A stretch of DNA of 64,000 nt, from positions 15,227 to 79,226 of the forward strand of contig CBFDEC010000010.1 in NCBI GenBank assembly GCA_965603725.1, in the 5' to 3' direction. Both the position numbers and the translations under genes were made by a program. Source of the DNA: JAGGSN01 sp965603725. Its GTDB lineage: Bacteria; Zixibacteria; MSB-5A5; UBA10806; 4484-95. The notes beneath the pieces are model-generated. The model searched no databases. It saw only the letters and a list, made by a program, of their open reading frames with translations, and was not told where the DNA came from. This document shows positions 18,343 to 26,719 of the stretch, piece by piece (position 1 is the stretch's first letter; every line of letters begins with the position of its first letter).

Positions 18343-18413
18343 ACATAACAAATCGCTGCACCTGACATTTTTCCGCTGTCGCTCCAAAATGCAGGTGAAC
18401 TCAATAGATAACA
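18343..18413 (+). repeat. attC-like imperfect hairpin
   Basis: ACATAACAAATCGCTG leads into CACCTGACATTTT, and AAAATGCAGGTG (18386-18397) is its complement except for one extra A (after CACCTG), i.e. an extrahelical base. The right side ends GAACTCAATAGATAAC. The AAC at the left end, the short imperfect stem, the unpaired base and the GCTGCACCTGA..CAGGTGAACT phrase are typical of integron attC recombination sites. No integrase or cassette array is visible here and the right core (GTTRRRY) is poor, so a solitary or degenerate site is more likely. Confidence 0.4.
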
Positions 18414-18495
18414 GATGAATTCACTAAATTGATTATTATGTCGATAAACATATTGAATGGAAAATAAAATTAGGGCATTAATGTTAAGAAAAAAG

Positions 18496-18524
18496 TTGAC
18501 AGATATTATTTTATTAAGTAATAT
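18496..18524 (+). promoter_or_regulatory. Sigma-70 promoter of the tRNA pair
   Basis: TTGACA (18496-18501), a 17-base spacer and TAATAT (18519-18524) precede the first tRNA gene by 15 bases. Confidence 0.65.
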
Positions 18525-18539
18525 GATAAGATGTGTATC

Positions 18540-18613
18540 GGGCCCATAGCTCAGTTGGTTAGAGCAACTGACTCATAATCAGTGGGTCCCAGGTTCGAGT
18601 CCTGGTGGGCCCA
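18540..18613 (+). tRNA. tRNA with CAU anticodon (Ile2 or elongator Met)
   Basis: The 74-base gene folds as a cloverleaf: acceptor GGGCCCA/TGGGCCC, D-arm TAGCTCAGTTGGTTAGAGC, anticodon stem ACTGA/TCAGT with loop CTCATAA (anticodon CAT), T-arm with GGTTCGAGTCC and discriminator A. CCA is not fully encoded. The CAU anticodon is read as isoleucine if lysidine-modified, otherwise as methionine. The GGGC-type acceptor slightly favours Ile2, but sequence alone does not settle this. Confidence 0.9.
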
Positions 18614-18620
18614 CCGATTG

Positions 18621-18694
18621 GGGCAATTAGCTCAGTTGGTTAGAGCGTTCGGTTCACATCCGAGAGGCCACTGGTTCGAACCCAGTATTGCCCA
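18621..18694 (+). tRNA. tRNA-Val (CAC)
   Basis: The acceptor is GGGCAAT/ATTGCCC, the D-arm TAGCTCAGTTGGTTAGAGC, the anticodon loop TTCACAT (anticodon CAC) and the T-arm contains GGTTCGAACC. The gene lies seven bases after the preceding tRNA and shares its promoter. The 3' CCA is not encoded. Confidence 0.92.
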
Positions 18695-18784
18695 GTATTG
18701 AAAACAGGAAAGAGAGGCGGATGAAAACTCTAATCTGCAACAATAAACATAATTCATCCCCAATAAACAATAACAGCTATCCAG

Positions 18785-18812
18785 GGTGCGTCAGTCTAAC
18801 GCACCTTTTTTA
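18785..18812 (+). terminator. Intrinsic terminator after the tRNA pair
   Basis: GGTGCG and CGCACC form a stem around TCAGTCTAA, followed by TTTTTT. It ends the tRNA transcript just before the zinc-ribbon gene. Confidence 0.8.
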
Positions 18813-18827
18813 CATTGAGGAAAGTCT

Positions 18828-19538
18828 ATGCAACAGGTTTTAAGTTCCCTTTTGGATTTGCAGGAAATCGATGAACAACTGGGTGAACTCGATCGATCAA
18901 AGGTCTACTTGCCAGAGATAATTGAGAATATTAATGACGAAATGAGCAAGCTTGAAAAAGAACTCAACGAAAACCAGGAAAAATATACAGAAGCTCAAAT
19001 ACAATTAAAACAATTCGAACTCGATATTGAAGCCGATAAAGAGTCTCTGGAAAAATATCAAAATCAGATGAAAGTAATTAAGACGAACAAGGAATACGAT
19101 GCATTAATAACGGAAATTGACGGCAAAAAACAGAAAATCAGCGACAATGAAGATGAGATATTGAGGCTCATGGGAGTAATTGACGAAAGTTCTGAAAAAA
19201 TAGAAGAGCTCAAGGTTAAGCTCGAGGAGGCAAGGAAAAATAATCAGACCCATCTTCAGAGCTTACGAGGTGAATTGAACTCGCTTGAATCGAAAATAAA
19301 AGATAAAAAACAGCTCCGTCAGCAACTGGCCAAGTCTCTCGACAGAAAGGCGTTGACTGTCTACGAGCGAATTCGCAAAGGCAAGGGCGGTATGGCCGTA
19401 GTTCCCCTTCGCAAAAAGGCCTGTGGCGGATGTTTTAAGCAGATACCGCCGCAGATGGTGCAGCAAATTAGACGAGGAGACAGGATTTATACCTGCGACA
19501 GTTGCGGGCGGATATTAATCTGGGTCAATGAGGATTAA
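18828..19538 (+). CDS. Coiled-coil protein with C4 zinc ribbon
   Basis: The 236-residue product is a long coiled coil (about 1-175, many E/K heptads) followed by a C-terminal zinc ribbon with paired cysteines in CGGCFKQIPPQ and TCDSCGRIL. This is the widespread bacterial C4-type zinc-ribbon family (DUF164-like) of proposed nucleic-acid-linked function; a firm role is unknown. GAGGAAAG precedes the ATG. Confidence 0.85.
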   Translation: MQQVLSSLLDLQEIDEQLGELDRSKVYLPEIIENINDEMSKLEKELNENQEKYTEAQIQLKQFELDIEADKESLEKYQNQMKVIKTNKEYDALITEIDGKKQKISDNEDEILRLMGVIDESSEKIEELKVKLEEARKNNQTHLQSLRGELNSLESKIKDKKQLRQQLAKSLDRKALTVYERIRKGKGGMAVVPLRKKACGGCFKQIPPQMVQQIRRGDRIYTCDSCGRILIWVNED

Positions 19539-19592
19539 TTTTAAATATATTGAAATATATCAAAAGTATCATGTATTTACAGAAAAGGTAAT

Positions 19593-20744
19593 ATGGCGAT
19601 GAGCAAAAATATTAACTTATCTTATACCAACAAAAAAGATATAAAGGAGATCCTAAATGAATACACTGAAAAAAAACTAAAGCTTATTGAAACATTCGGA
19701 CAAGAAAGATTAGATGGATGGAAAAACATTTTAATATACGGAAATAATATAGATGCTCTAAGATTATTATTACAAAATATCGAAATAAAAGAGAAAATAT
19801 CATTAGTTTATATTGATCCCCCCTTCTCGACAAACGGGGACTTTAAAATTGGTACGGATAGAACATCTACAGTCAGTTATAGTAAAAAAGATAAGAATGC
19901 ATATGAAGATAAATTGGTTGGGAGCGATTATATTGAATTTTTAAGAGAAAGATTGATTTTTATCAGGAAGATATTATCGCTAACCGGTTCTATTTATGTC
20001 CATATAGATTGGAAAATGGGGCATTATGTAAAAGTATTAATGGATGAAATATTTGGCTTATCAAACTTCATAAATGATATAACCCGAATCAAATGCAATC
20101 CTAAGAATTTTAGCAGGAAAGGATTTGGAAATATAAAGGATATTGTACTCTATTATTCAAAAACAGAAAATTATATTTTTAATGAAACTCGCGAGAGTTT
20201 TAGTGAAGAAGATATTAATAGGTTATATCCCAAAATAGATAAAGATGGGAAAAAATACGCAACAACACCATTACATGCGCCTGGAGAAACAGAAAATGGG
20301 TTAACTGGGCAGGAGTGGAAGGGTAAAAAACCGCCTAAAGGGCGACATTGGAGATATCGGCCAAAAGTATTAGATGAATTGGATGGGCTGGGTTTAGTAG
20401 AATGGTCTTCTAAAGGGAATCCAAGGAAAAAAGTTTTTGCTGATGATGTAATAGACAAAGGAAAAAAACGACAAGATATTTGGTATTTTAAGGACCCGCA
20501 ATATCCTAAATATCCTACTGAAAAAAACCTAAATATGATAAAAGTTATTGTAGAAACTTCATCAAATAAGGGGGATATTGTATTGGATTGTTTTGCCGGG
20601 TCCGGTATAACTTTAATGGCCGCAGAACAACTGGGAAGAAAGTGGATTGGCATTGATAACTCAGAACATTCGGTTAAAGTAATTAAAGAAAGAATGAAAA
20701 CTATTGAAAATTGCAATGCTTATAGTATTTTCAGAATCATATGA
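19593..20744 (+). CDS. Beta-class DNA methyltransferase of an R-M system
   Basis: The 383-residue product has the catalytic motif IV DPPFSTNGD (about 75-83), placed before the S-adenosylmethionine motif I in VLDCFAGSGITLMAAEQLGRKW (about 330-350). This is the beta-class order of N6-adenine or N4-cytosine enzymes. The middle part (about 160-310) should contain the target-recognition domain. The next gene encodes a nuclease and the two overlap by ATGA, so this is the modification half of a type II-like system. The target is not predictable here. The gene is much more AT-rich than its neighbours, which suggests horizontal acquisition. Confidence 0.9.
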   Translation: MAMSKNINLSYTNKKDIKEILNEYTEKKLKLIETFGQERLDGWKNILIYGNNIDALRLLLQNIEIKEKISLVYIDPPFSTNGDFKIGTDRTSTVSYSKKDKNAYEDKLVGSDYIEFLRERLIFIRKILSLTGSIYVHIDWKMGHYVKVLMDEIFGLSNFINDITRIKCNPKNFSRKGFGNIKDIVLYYSKTENYIFNETRESFSEEDINRLYPKIDKDGKKYATTPLHAPGETENGLTGQEWKGKKPPKGRHWRYRPKVLDELDGLGLVEWSSKGNPRKKVFADDVIDKGKKRQDIWYFKDPQYPKYPTEKNLNMIKVIVETSSNKGDIVLDCFAGSGITLMAAEQLGRKWIGIDNSEHSVKVIKERMKTIENCNAYSIFRII

Positions 20745-21592
20745 GGTATATGAATAAGATGAAAAGAATAATAAACATAGAAAAGGAATTCGATAGGCTA
20801 AATCCGTGGGTTGCTAAAAGCCTAAATTTATTCAATAAGACACCATATTTGGATAATGTATCAGATATTTATCCATTTGAAATTAGCAAGAAGAATGTTT
20901 TTGAAGATAGCATAAGAAGAAAAATAATAAGTGCCCATTCAAGACGTGATACTAATAAATTAATTGAATTATTAAAAGAGTTACCAAAATTTCCTTATGA
21001 GGAACCTATATGGTATATCTTAAAAAAGGTTAAAGGTTGTCTTGAAAAGAATCCGCTCCAGCTGTTAAGAATAGCTAATATATTATATGAAATGACTTCA
21101 GAAGAAACATTGATTCGGCTTGAATCAGCTCCTAAACTTAACACACAAACTGGTCCAATGTTTGGCAGATGGTTGAGAAACAATTTTGATTTCATCCCAA
21201 AGAATGATTTTCTTGCTTCGAACAAGGGTATCTATATTTTAGAATCTTCTGAGGAAGAATGTAAGATATTTGTTCGCGAAGAATTAGGTCAAGATTTACA
21301 GAAAAGACCTGATTTAGTTGCTAAAGTGAACAATCAATATATCATCGGTGAAGCAAAATGGATCGGACAACCCGGCGGAAATCAAGGTAAACAGGTCGAA
21401 GAAGTTATTGTATTTTGTTCAAACCAGAGAGCAAATGTGCGGCGTATAGGTATTGTTGATGGCTTTCCGTGGGCATTGTATAACGAAGAAGGTAATTTAA
21501 TAAGTAACAAGGAAACAGTCAGAGTACAAGAATCGCCTTATGATTTGTTGAGTGCGCTTTTATTGAAAGAATATATGGAGAGTTTTGTTTAA
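20741..21592 (+). CDS. PD-(D/E)XK-type restriction endonuclease
   Basis: The 283-residue product contains RPDLVAKVNNQYIIGEAKWI (about 188-207), where Asp and the E-A-K triad fit a PD-(D/E)XK nuclease core. Helical regions lie on both sides. The start overlaps the methyltransferase stop (ATGA); downstream ATGs at 20750 and 20759 are alternative starts. Together with the methylase it should cut unmodified foreign DNA. No specificity subunit or controller gene is present. I do not recognise the exact family or recognition site. Confidence 0.78.
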   Translation: MRYMNKMKRIINIEKEFDRLNPWVAKSLNLFNKTPYLDNVSDIYPFEISKKNVFEDSIRRKIISAHSRRDTNKLIELLKELPKFPYEEPIWYILKKVKGCLEKNPLQLLRIANILYEMTSEETLIRLESAPKLNTQTGPMFGRWLRNNFDFIPKNDFLASNKGIYILESSEEECKIFVREELGQDLQKRPDLVAKVNNQYIIGEAKWIGQPGGNQGKQVEEVIVFCSNQRANVRRIGIVDGFPWALYNEEGNLISNKETVRVQESPYDLLSALLLKEYMESFV

Positions 21593-21654
21593 AAGGTATA
21601 TTAAGGCAGCAGTTATTATTTTTATAATAAGTAATAATAAAGGAAATTTTTATT

Positions 21655-21682
21655 AACCGGCATTATGCCGGTTTTTTTTAAA
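21655..21682 (+). terminator. Intrinsic terminator of the first R-M pair
   Basis: AACCGGCATTATGCCGGTT is a near-perfect stem, followed by TTTTTT. It ends upstream transcription just before guaB. Confidence 0.85.
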
Positions 21683-21704
21683 CCTGAAGAAAGGAAGGTT
21701 AGAA

Positions 21705-23162
21705 ATGATTAATAATTTTGATCAGGCTTTAACATTCGATGATGTCTTATTAGCGCCTGCATACTCCGATATACTGCCGGGACAGGTGGAGTTGACAACA
21801 CCGCTGGCAGGCGATATCTTTCTTAATATACCGCTGATATCTGCGGCGATGGATACTGTCACCGAGGCCAATCTGGCAATTGCCCTCGCCCGTGAGGGAG
21901 GCATCGGAATTATCCATAAGAATATGTCTATCGAAAAACAGGCCGAGGAAGTCGACAAGGTAAAGCGTTCGGAATCGGGGATGATTATCGATCCGATTAC
22001 TCTTCACCCCGAAGCGTCAATAGGCGAAGCGGTAGCTTTGATGGAAAAATTTTCGATTTCAGGAATCCCCATAACAAAAGCCGGCAAGCTGGTTGGAATC
22101 CTTACCAATCGCGACTTGCGGTTTCACCCCGACCCCAGTTTAACTGTTGCAGATGTAATGACTACAATGAACCTGATAACTGTACCCGAGGGGACTAATC
22201 TTGAACAGGCTAAAAACCTCCTGCATAAGCACCGTATCGAAAAATTGCCGGTAGTCGATCCGGATGGCATGCTTAAGGGGATGATCACTATCAAAGATAT
22301 CATGAAAAAGATAATGCATCCAAACGCCAGTAAGGACAATCGCGGCCGTTTGAGAGTTGGCGCCGCCGTGGGAGCGTCAGCGGATTCAGCAGAAAGGGCG
22401 ACCAATATTGCGGATGCCGGAGTCGATATTATAGTTGTTGATTCTTCTCACGGTCATTCAAGAGGTATCTTGGAAACAGTCAAAGCCCTGAAAATCAAAC
22501 ATCCTGATCTGCCGATCATTGCTGGCAATGTCGCTATGGCGGAAGGAGCAGAGAGCATAATCAAAGCTGGGGCGGATGCCGTCAAAGTAGGGATCGGTCC
22601 GGGCTCAATCTGTACTACAAGGGTCGTTACCGGCGCCGGTATGCCGCAGATTACGGCTATTGTCGAGTGTGCAAAGACAGCTTCCAAATACAATATTCCC
22701 ATTATAGCTGATGGCGGCATAACCTACTCGGGCGATATCACCAAGGCGCTGGCCGCAGGCGCCAGCACAGTGATGATTGGTTCGCTCTTTGCCGGAACCG
22801 AGGAAGCCCCCGGCGAAACAATCCTGTATGAGGGACGCACATACAAAGTCTACCGTGGCATGGGGTCGGTTGAAGCTATGAAATCCGGATCCGCCGACAG
22901 GTACTTCCAGGACGAGGAAAGCTCTAAGATGGTTCCCGAGGGTGTAGTAGGGCGCGTGCCCAATAAAGGACCGCTGGCTGATTCGGTATTCCAGCTTATT
23001 GGTGGTATAAAAGCGGGAATGGGTATTTGCGGCTCTAAAGATATCAAAACACTGCAGCAAAAAGCCAGGTTCATTCGAGTGACACCGGCCGGTGTGCGTG
23101 AAGGACACCCTCATGATATCACAATCACCAAGGAGGCGCCTAATTACCGGGTTTCGGTGTAA
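21705..23162 (+). CDS. guaB: IMP dehydrogenase
   Basis: The 485-residue product converts IMP to XMP with NAD, the committed step of GMP synthesis. The N-terminal LTFDDVLLAPAYSDILP, two CBS domains (about 95-205), the catalytic loop cysteine in GPGSICTTRVVTGAGMPQ and the flap region YRGMGSVEAM are all present. Length is typical. GAAAGGAAGG precedes the ATG. It stands alone between an R-M terminator and an unrelated gene. Confidence 0.97.
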   Translation: MINNFDQALTFDDVLLAPAYSDILPGQVELTTPLAGDIFLNIPLISAAMDTVTEANLAIALAREGGIGIIHKNMSIEKQAEEVDKVKRSESGMIIDPITLHPEASIGEAVALMEKFSISGIPITKAGKLVGILTNRDLRFHPDPSLTVADVMTTMNLITVPEGTNLEQAKNLLHKHRIEKLPVVDPDGMLKGMITIKDIMKKIMHPNASKDNRGRLRVGAAVGASADSAERATNIADAGVDIIVVDSSHGHSRGILETVKALKIKHPDLPIIAGNVAMAEGAESIIKAGADAVKVGIGPGSICTTRVVTGAGMPQITAIVECAKTASKYNIPIIADGGITYSGDITKALAAGASTVMIGSLFAGTEEAPGETILYEGRTYKVYRGMGSVEAMKSGSADRYFQDEESSKMVPEGVVGRVPNKGPLADSVFQLIGGIKAGMGICGSKDIKTLQQKARFIRVTPAGVREGHPHDITITKEAPNYRVSV

Positions 23163-23303
23163 GGTACGGTTTGTCGGGATTACAGAAGTCTTGAATTATT
23201 AGATATACCTGCAAAAGGGCTTGCCAAATACGGAAAACGTCTCCTAAGTTATAACTCGAATAGTCTTTAATGCTTTGAAAACCTGTAATGGGAAATTAAA
23301 ATC

Positions 23304-23786
23304 ATGATAAAACTTCCGCCAAACGTGCAGATTGAAGAAACGCCTCTTGAGATAAGATATAGCGGAGCGCTTCGCGGCCTTTTAACCCGGATTAGGGGGC
23401 TGTACGAGGCGATTTATGCTCGCTATGGTGAAGATGGCCTGGAGCTCATCCGGGAAGTCAGCAGCCATTATGGCAGTGACGTTGCCCGGAGAGCTTTAAA
23501 GGGTGATGATTGCTGGGACATTAAGAAGGTTGGATTGTATTTGATCAAAGTGTTCAATAATATGCGCTCGGAGGGTGAAGTGACAGAGTTTACCAAAAAC
23601 CGTGTCGCGATTCTGGTGCCAACATGCCCCTATCCGTTTAAAGATACAAAGATCTGTACCGCTCATACTTCAATGGAACGCGCATTGGTCAATACATTGA
23701 ATCCCGAACTGGATTACTGCATCGAAAAATCAATTCCAGCCGGTGACTCATATTGTCTGCATGTTCTTATTAAAAAGAATAATTAA
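23304..23786 (+). CDS. ATC-hydrolase-like/DUF domain protein
   Basis: The 160-residue product has conserved cysteines and small motifs in its second half: VPTCPYP, KICTAHTSMERALVNTLNP and IPAGDSYCLHVLI. This resembles proteins annotated as L-2-amino-thiazoline-4-carboxylate-hydrolase-like, a family in which most members have no tested role. No signal peptide or membrane segment is seen, so it should be cytoplasmic. The substrate is unknown. Confidence 0.5.
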   Translation: MIKLPPNVQIEETPLEIRYSGALRGLLTRIRGLYEAIYARYGEDGLELIREVSSHYGSDVARRALKGDDCWDIKKVGLYLIKVFNNMRSEGEVTEFTKNRVAILVPTCPYPFKDTKICTAHTSMERALVNTLNPELDYCIEKSIPAGDSYCLHVLIKKNN

Positions 23787-23881
23787 CAGCTATCGACAGA
23801 ATGAATGCTCCATGTTTAATTGCAAATTGTCAGATTAACTATTCTTAAGAACAATTATAAATATTACAGGAGCAGGTAGTA

Positions 23882-24811
23882 ATGGATATAGTCCCGTATC
23901 GCGATCTTAAAATCAAGGAAAATGTTTTTATCCTCTGGTTAAAATCTTTTGGCTGGCCAGGCAGCGCCGGTTGGCTGGCAAATTTCAAGAAATATGAAAC
24001 CCGTATTGGCAATGGACCGGTCGGCATGTGTGGATTGATAGATGGTAAAATTGTCGGTTTTGTCGGTATTATGGTTATTCCGACACGTACCCGACATGGC
24101 GAGATTGAAAATGTCGGCGGTATTTACGCGGTAGCGGTCAGACCGTCATACATGCGCCAGGGCATCGGACGCAAACTGCTTGATGCAAGCGAAAACTATA
24201 TGCGTCAGCAGGGGATGAAACTCTCGTTTTTAACAACATCACGCTCAATTGTCGCCTTCCAATGGTACTGCGATGTCGGTTATGAAGTGGTCGAAACAGT
24301 CGACAACTACCCTTATATGTATAAGGTCTTTGACCCGCCCCGATCAGTCAGCAGGAAAAAAAGTGCCGATAAAAAGAACAAACTCAATATGAAAGAGGTG
24401 CAGAAATTGTTTGACTGGTACAGCGACAAACATTGTGGTTTTGTGATTCGAAATTTAAGGGAGCTAAAGTCCCGCGAAATGACTGATGTATTCTCAAAGA
24501 AGCTCTCAATCATGGTTGATGGCGGTTACGCATTGCTTAAAGGCGACTGTGATTCTGTTCAATATAAAGAGATTCTTGCTCGTAATCAGAAAACTTATCG
24601 GGAATTGATCAAATTAGCGGAAGCAAAAGCAAAGTATGCCGCTGTTGCGATTTGTCCATTCGATTCAAAAGCACAAAAGGCTTTCCAGAAAGCTCGATAT
24701 CAGACTGATTATGGAAATTATGGGGTATTGATGCACAAGCAATTGACTGGAGTAACATTTTCTGATTTTTACGATGACAGCTTTATGTTCAGCGAGTTAG
24801 ATTCGTTTTAA
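23882..24811 (+). CDS. GNAT-family N-acetyltransferase
   Basis: The 309-residue product carries a GNAT fold in its first half: IVGFVGIMVIP, then IYAVAVRPSYMRQGIGRKLL (acetyl-CoA loop RQGIGRKLL, about 93-101) and the FQWYCDVGYEVVE end. The second half (about 155-309) may be a degenerate second GNAT-like domain. It transfers an acetyl group from acetyl-CoA to an unknown acceptor. ACAGGAGCAGG precedes the ATG. Confidence 0.85.
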   Translation: MDIVPYRDLKIKENVFILWLKSFGWPGSAGWLANFKKYETRIGNGPVGMCGLIDGKIVGFVGIMVIPTRTRHGEIENVGGIYAVAVRPSYMRQGIGRKLLDASENYMRQQGMKLSFLTTSRSIVAFQWYCDVGYEVVETVDNYPYMYKVFDPPRSVSRKKSADKKNKLNMKEVQKLFDWYSDKHCGFVIRNLRELKSREMTDVFSKKLSIMVDGGYALLKGDCDSVQYKEILARNQKTYRELIKLAEAKAKYAAVAICPFDSKAQKAFQKARYQTDYGNYGVLMHKQLTGVTFSDFYDDSFMFSELDSF

Positions 24812-24887
24812 CTAATGCTTCTTCAATTAATGTAGTATTCATTCTACAATTTTAATAAATTACTTTATAAATTATGAAAAGCCAGCT

Positions 24888-24945
24888 TTAATAGGCAGGA
24901 CTTTCCAGTCCTGCTGCGAGACTGGAAAGTCTCGCCTATTATTAA
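24888..24945 (+). repeat. Hairpin repeat, family H (copy 3)
   Basis: TTAATAGGCAGGACTTTCCA is followed by GTCCTGCTGC, then GAGACTGGAAAGTCTCGCC and TATTATTA. This is a two-stem unit with an outer TAATAGGC/GCCTATTA pair and CTTTCCAG cores. It stands alone, while the copies at 12173 and 55806 are embedded in the miniature element. Confidence 0.75.
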
Positions 24946-25133
24946 TAATTTATACAACCTTTGTTGAAACAGCGCTAACTCTAATTTATCTCCCAACAAA
25001 CTAATTCTCTTGGATTCAATCAGAATAATTTTCAAAAGAATAACTTTAAAGAAGCCTTTAATCTTCATATAAACCCAGATTTTGCGTTTGAATTATAAAA
25101 TATGTATTCTAACCTATGATGTATAAACGCGTA

Positions 25134-25158
25134 GGGGCGAATTGCATTCGCCCTTTTT
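25134..25158 (+). terminator. Hairpin with T-run (plus-strand terminator)
   Basis: GGGCGA..TCGCCC around ATTGCAT is followed by TTTTTC. It faces the end of the plus-strand GNAT gene and stands about 100 bases beyond the end of the minus-strand rpoD gene. Confidence 0.6.
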
Positions 25159-25255
25159 CTTATTTTAACAACTCATGTAAGCACCAACCGTGCGATTAAC
25201 GGTCTGACAAATCCCCGGAATTTTCACAAAACGAAATTTTATTAACTAACATCGC

Positions 25256-26719
25256 CTACAACAGGTCTATACAGTCTTTTAACTTGTCCGAGCGGGTGCG
25301 GTGACGCAGTTTTTTTAACGCCTTAGCCTCGATCTGGCGGATTCTCTCCCTGGTCAGATTGAAAATCAGACCAACTTCCTCAAGTGTGCGGGGCATGCCG
25401 TCATTCATCCCGAAACGTAGTTTTATTATCTCCTCTTCGCGTTTGGTCAGGCTGTGAAGTATCTTATCAATTTGGTCCTGAAGATAAACAAACGAGGCTT
25501 TTCCGGAAGTGGTTGAAAATTGTGGGTCAGCAATAAGATTAGATATCTGGTTCTCTTCATCATCACCCAGGGGTTTCGAAAGCGAAACAGTCTGGGGAAT
25601 CATCTGCATGATATCCTCAACCTTATCCTCCGGGAAACCCGATATTTTAGATATCTCTTTGACATCGGGTTTTCGGCCCAGTCTCTGAAAGAGGTTTTGT
25701 GAAACTTTCGCTACCCGGCCATACTGGCTGTTTAGGTACATTGGAGTGCGGATAGTTTTAGCCTGTTCCGCTAACGACCGGGTGATGGCCTGACGAATCC
25801 ACCATGAGGCGTAAGTACCGAATTTGAACCCTTTAGTGTAATCGAACTTATCAACAGCCTTGACCAGGCCTGAATTGCCCTCCTGAACCAAATCCATAAA
25901 TTCCATCCCGCGGCCGATATATTTTCGAGCGATTGAGATTACCAGGCGCATATTGGCTTCAATCATTATTCTTTTTGTTCGTTCCAGTTCCCTCTCCAGG
26001 AAACGGAGGCGTTTTTTAACCCGGTCGAGCTCATCTATAGGCAACTCCTCGGCAAACAGGTATGTAGACGGGGCAACGTCTTTGAGCTCCGGCAAGCTGT
26101 TTTGTGGACGATGAAATTTTCTTCCGCCTGACGTCCTTTTTTTGAAAATACCCATCAGCTCATCTAAAAATTCCAGATTAAAATTGAATCTCTCAATTTC
26201 AGCCATCAGCTTTTTGCGAAGCTCGCATCGACTGAGAAGTTGACCTTTCAGTTTGTTTGAATAATAATCGCCAAGGGGATTGTCAGACTCCCGAACAATT
26301 TTATTAATTTTTTTTAAGCGACTTAGCGCTTTAGACTTTTCCCGTTTAATATTTTCAGGGGCAAACCAGCGGCAGGTTTCAGGCGAGACTATATCTTCAA
26401 GCCGTATTTCCTTATTGATAAGTTTATTCTGGCATTCAATTAATTTTTCTAAAACCGCCAGTGAGGAGAAGATTATCTCCTTGATGTTTTTCTTATTCTT
26501 TTCGATCCGCCGTGCAACGGAAACTTCCTGTTCCCTGGATAATATCTTGAATCGGCCAAGATCTTTAAAATATACCCAGGTAGTATCTCCTCCAGCCTCA
26601 GAAACTTCCAGATCACGATGTATCTGGACTTCCTCCATGTTGGAATAGCGGACTTCATCGACATCGTCGACAAAATCATCAGTTAAATCGTGCAAACCAG
26701 TAAATTTTCCCTCCGGCAT
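25256..26719 (-). CDS. rpoD: Primary RNA polymerase sigma factor
   Basis: This is a 487-residue sigma-70 of group 1 type. Region 1.2 (about 45-80) precedes region 2 with EFMDLVQEGNSGLVKAVDKF and YASWWIRQAITRSLAE (about 270-320). Region 3 follows, then region 4 with LTKREEEIIKLRFG, TLEEVG and RERIRQIEAKALKKLRH (about 415-475). It has no obvious long acidic region 1.1. It is the last gene of the macromolecular synthesis operon; its ATG abuts the dnaG stop. RNA polymerase with this factor reads the TTGACA/TATAAT promoters seen in this window. Confidence 0.97.
   Translation of the reverse strand: MPEGKFTGLHDLTDDFVDDVDEVRYSNMEEVQIHRDLEVSEAGGDTTWVYFKDLGRFKILSREQEVSVARRIEKNKKNIKEIIFSSLAVLEKLIECQNKLINKEIRLEDIVSPETCRWFAPENIKREKSKALSRLKKINKIVRESDNPLGDYYSNKLKGQLLSRCELRKKLMAEIERFNFNLEFLDELMGIFKKRTSGGRKFHRPQNSLPELKDVAPSTYLFAEELPIDELDRVKKRLRFLERELERTKRIMIEANMRLVISIARKYIGRGMEFMDLVQEGNSGLVKAVDKFDYTKGFKFGTYASWWIRQAITRSLAEQAKTIRTPMYLNSQYGRVAKVSQNLFQRLGRKPDVKEISKISGFPEDKVEDIMQMIPQTVSLSKPLGDDEENQISNLIADPQFSTTSGKASFVYLQDQIDKILHSLTKREEEIIKLRFGMNDGMPRTLEEVGLIFNLTRERIRQIEAKALKKLRHRTRSDKLKDCIDLL

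Noticed and set aside
20171..20716. A 181-residue minus-strand ORF inside the first methyltransferase
   Set aside because: It is entirely antisense to a well-supported methyltransferase with conserved motifs, so it is a shadow frame.
22605..23114. A 169-residue minus-strand ORF within guaB
   Set aside because: It is antisense to conserved IMP dehydrogenase coding sequence, without its own ribosome site.
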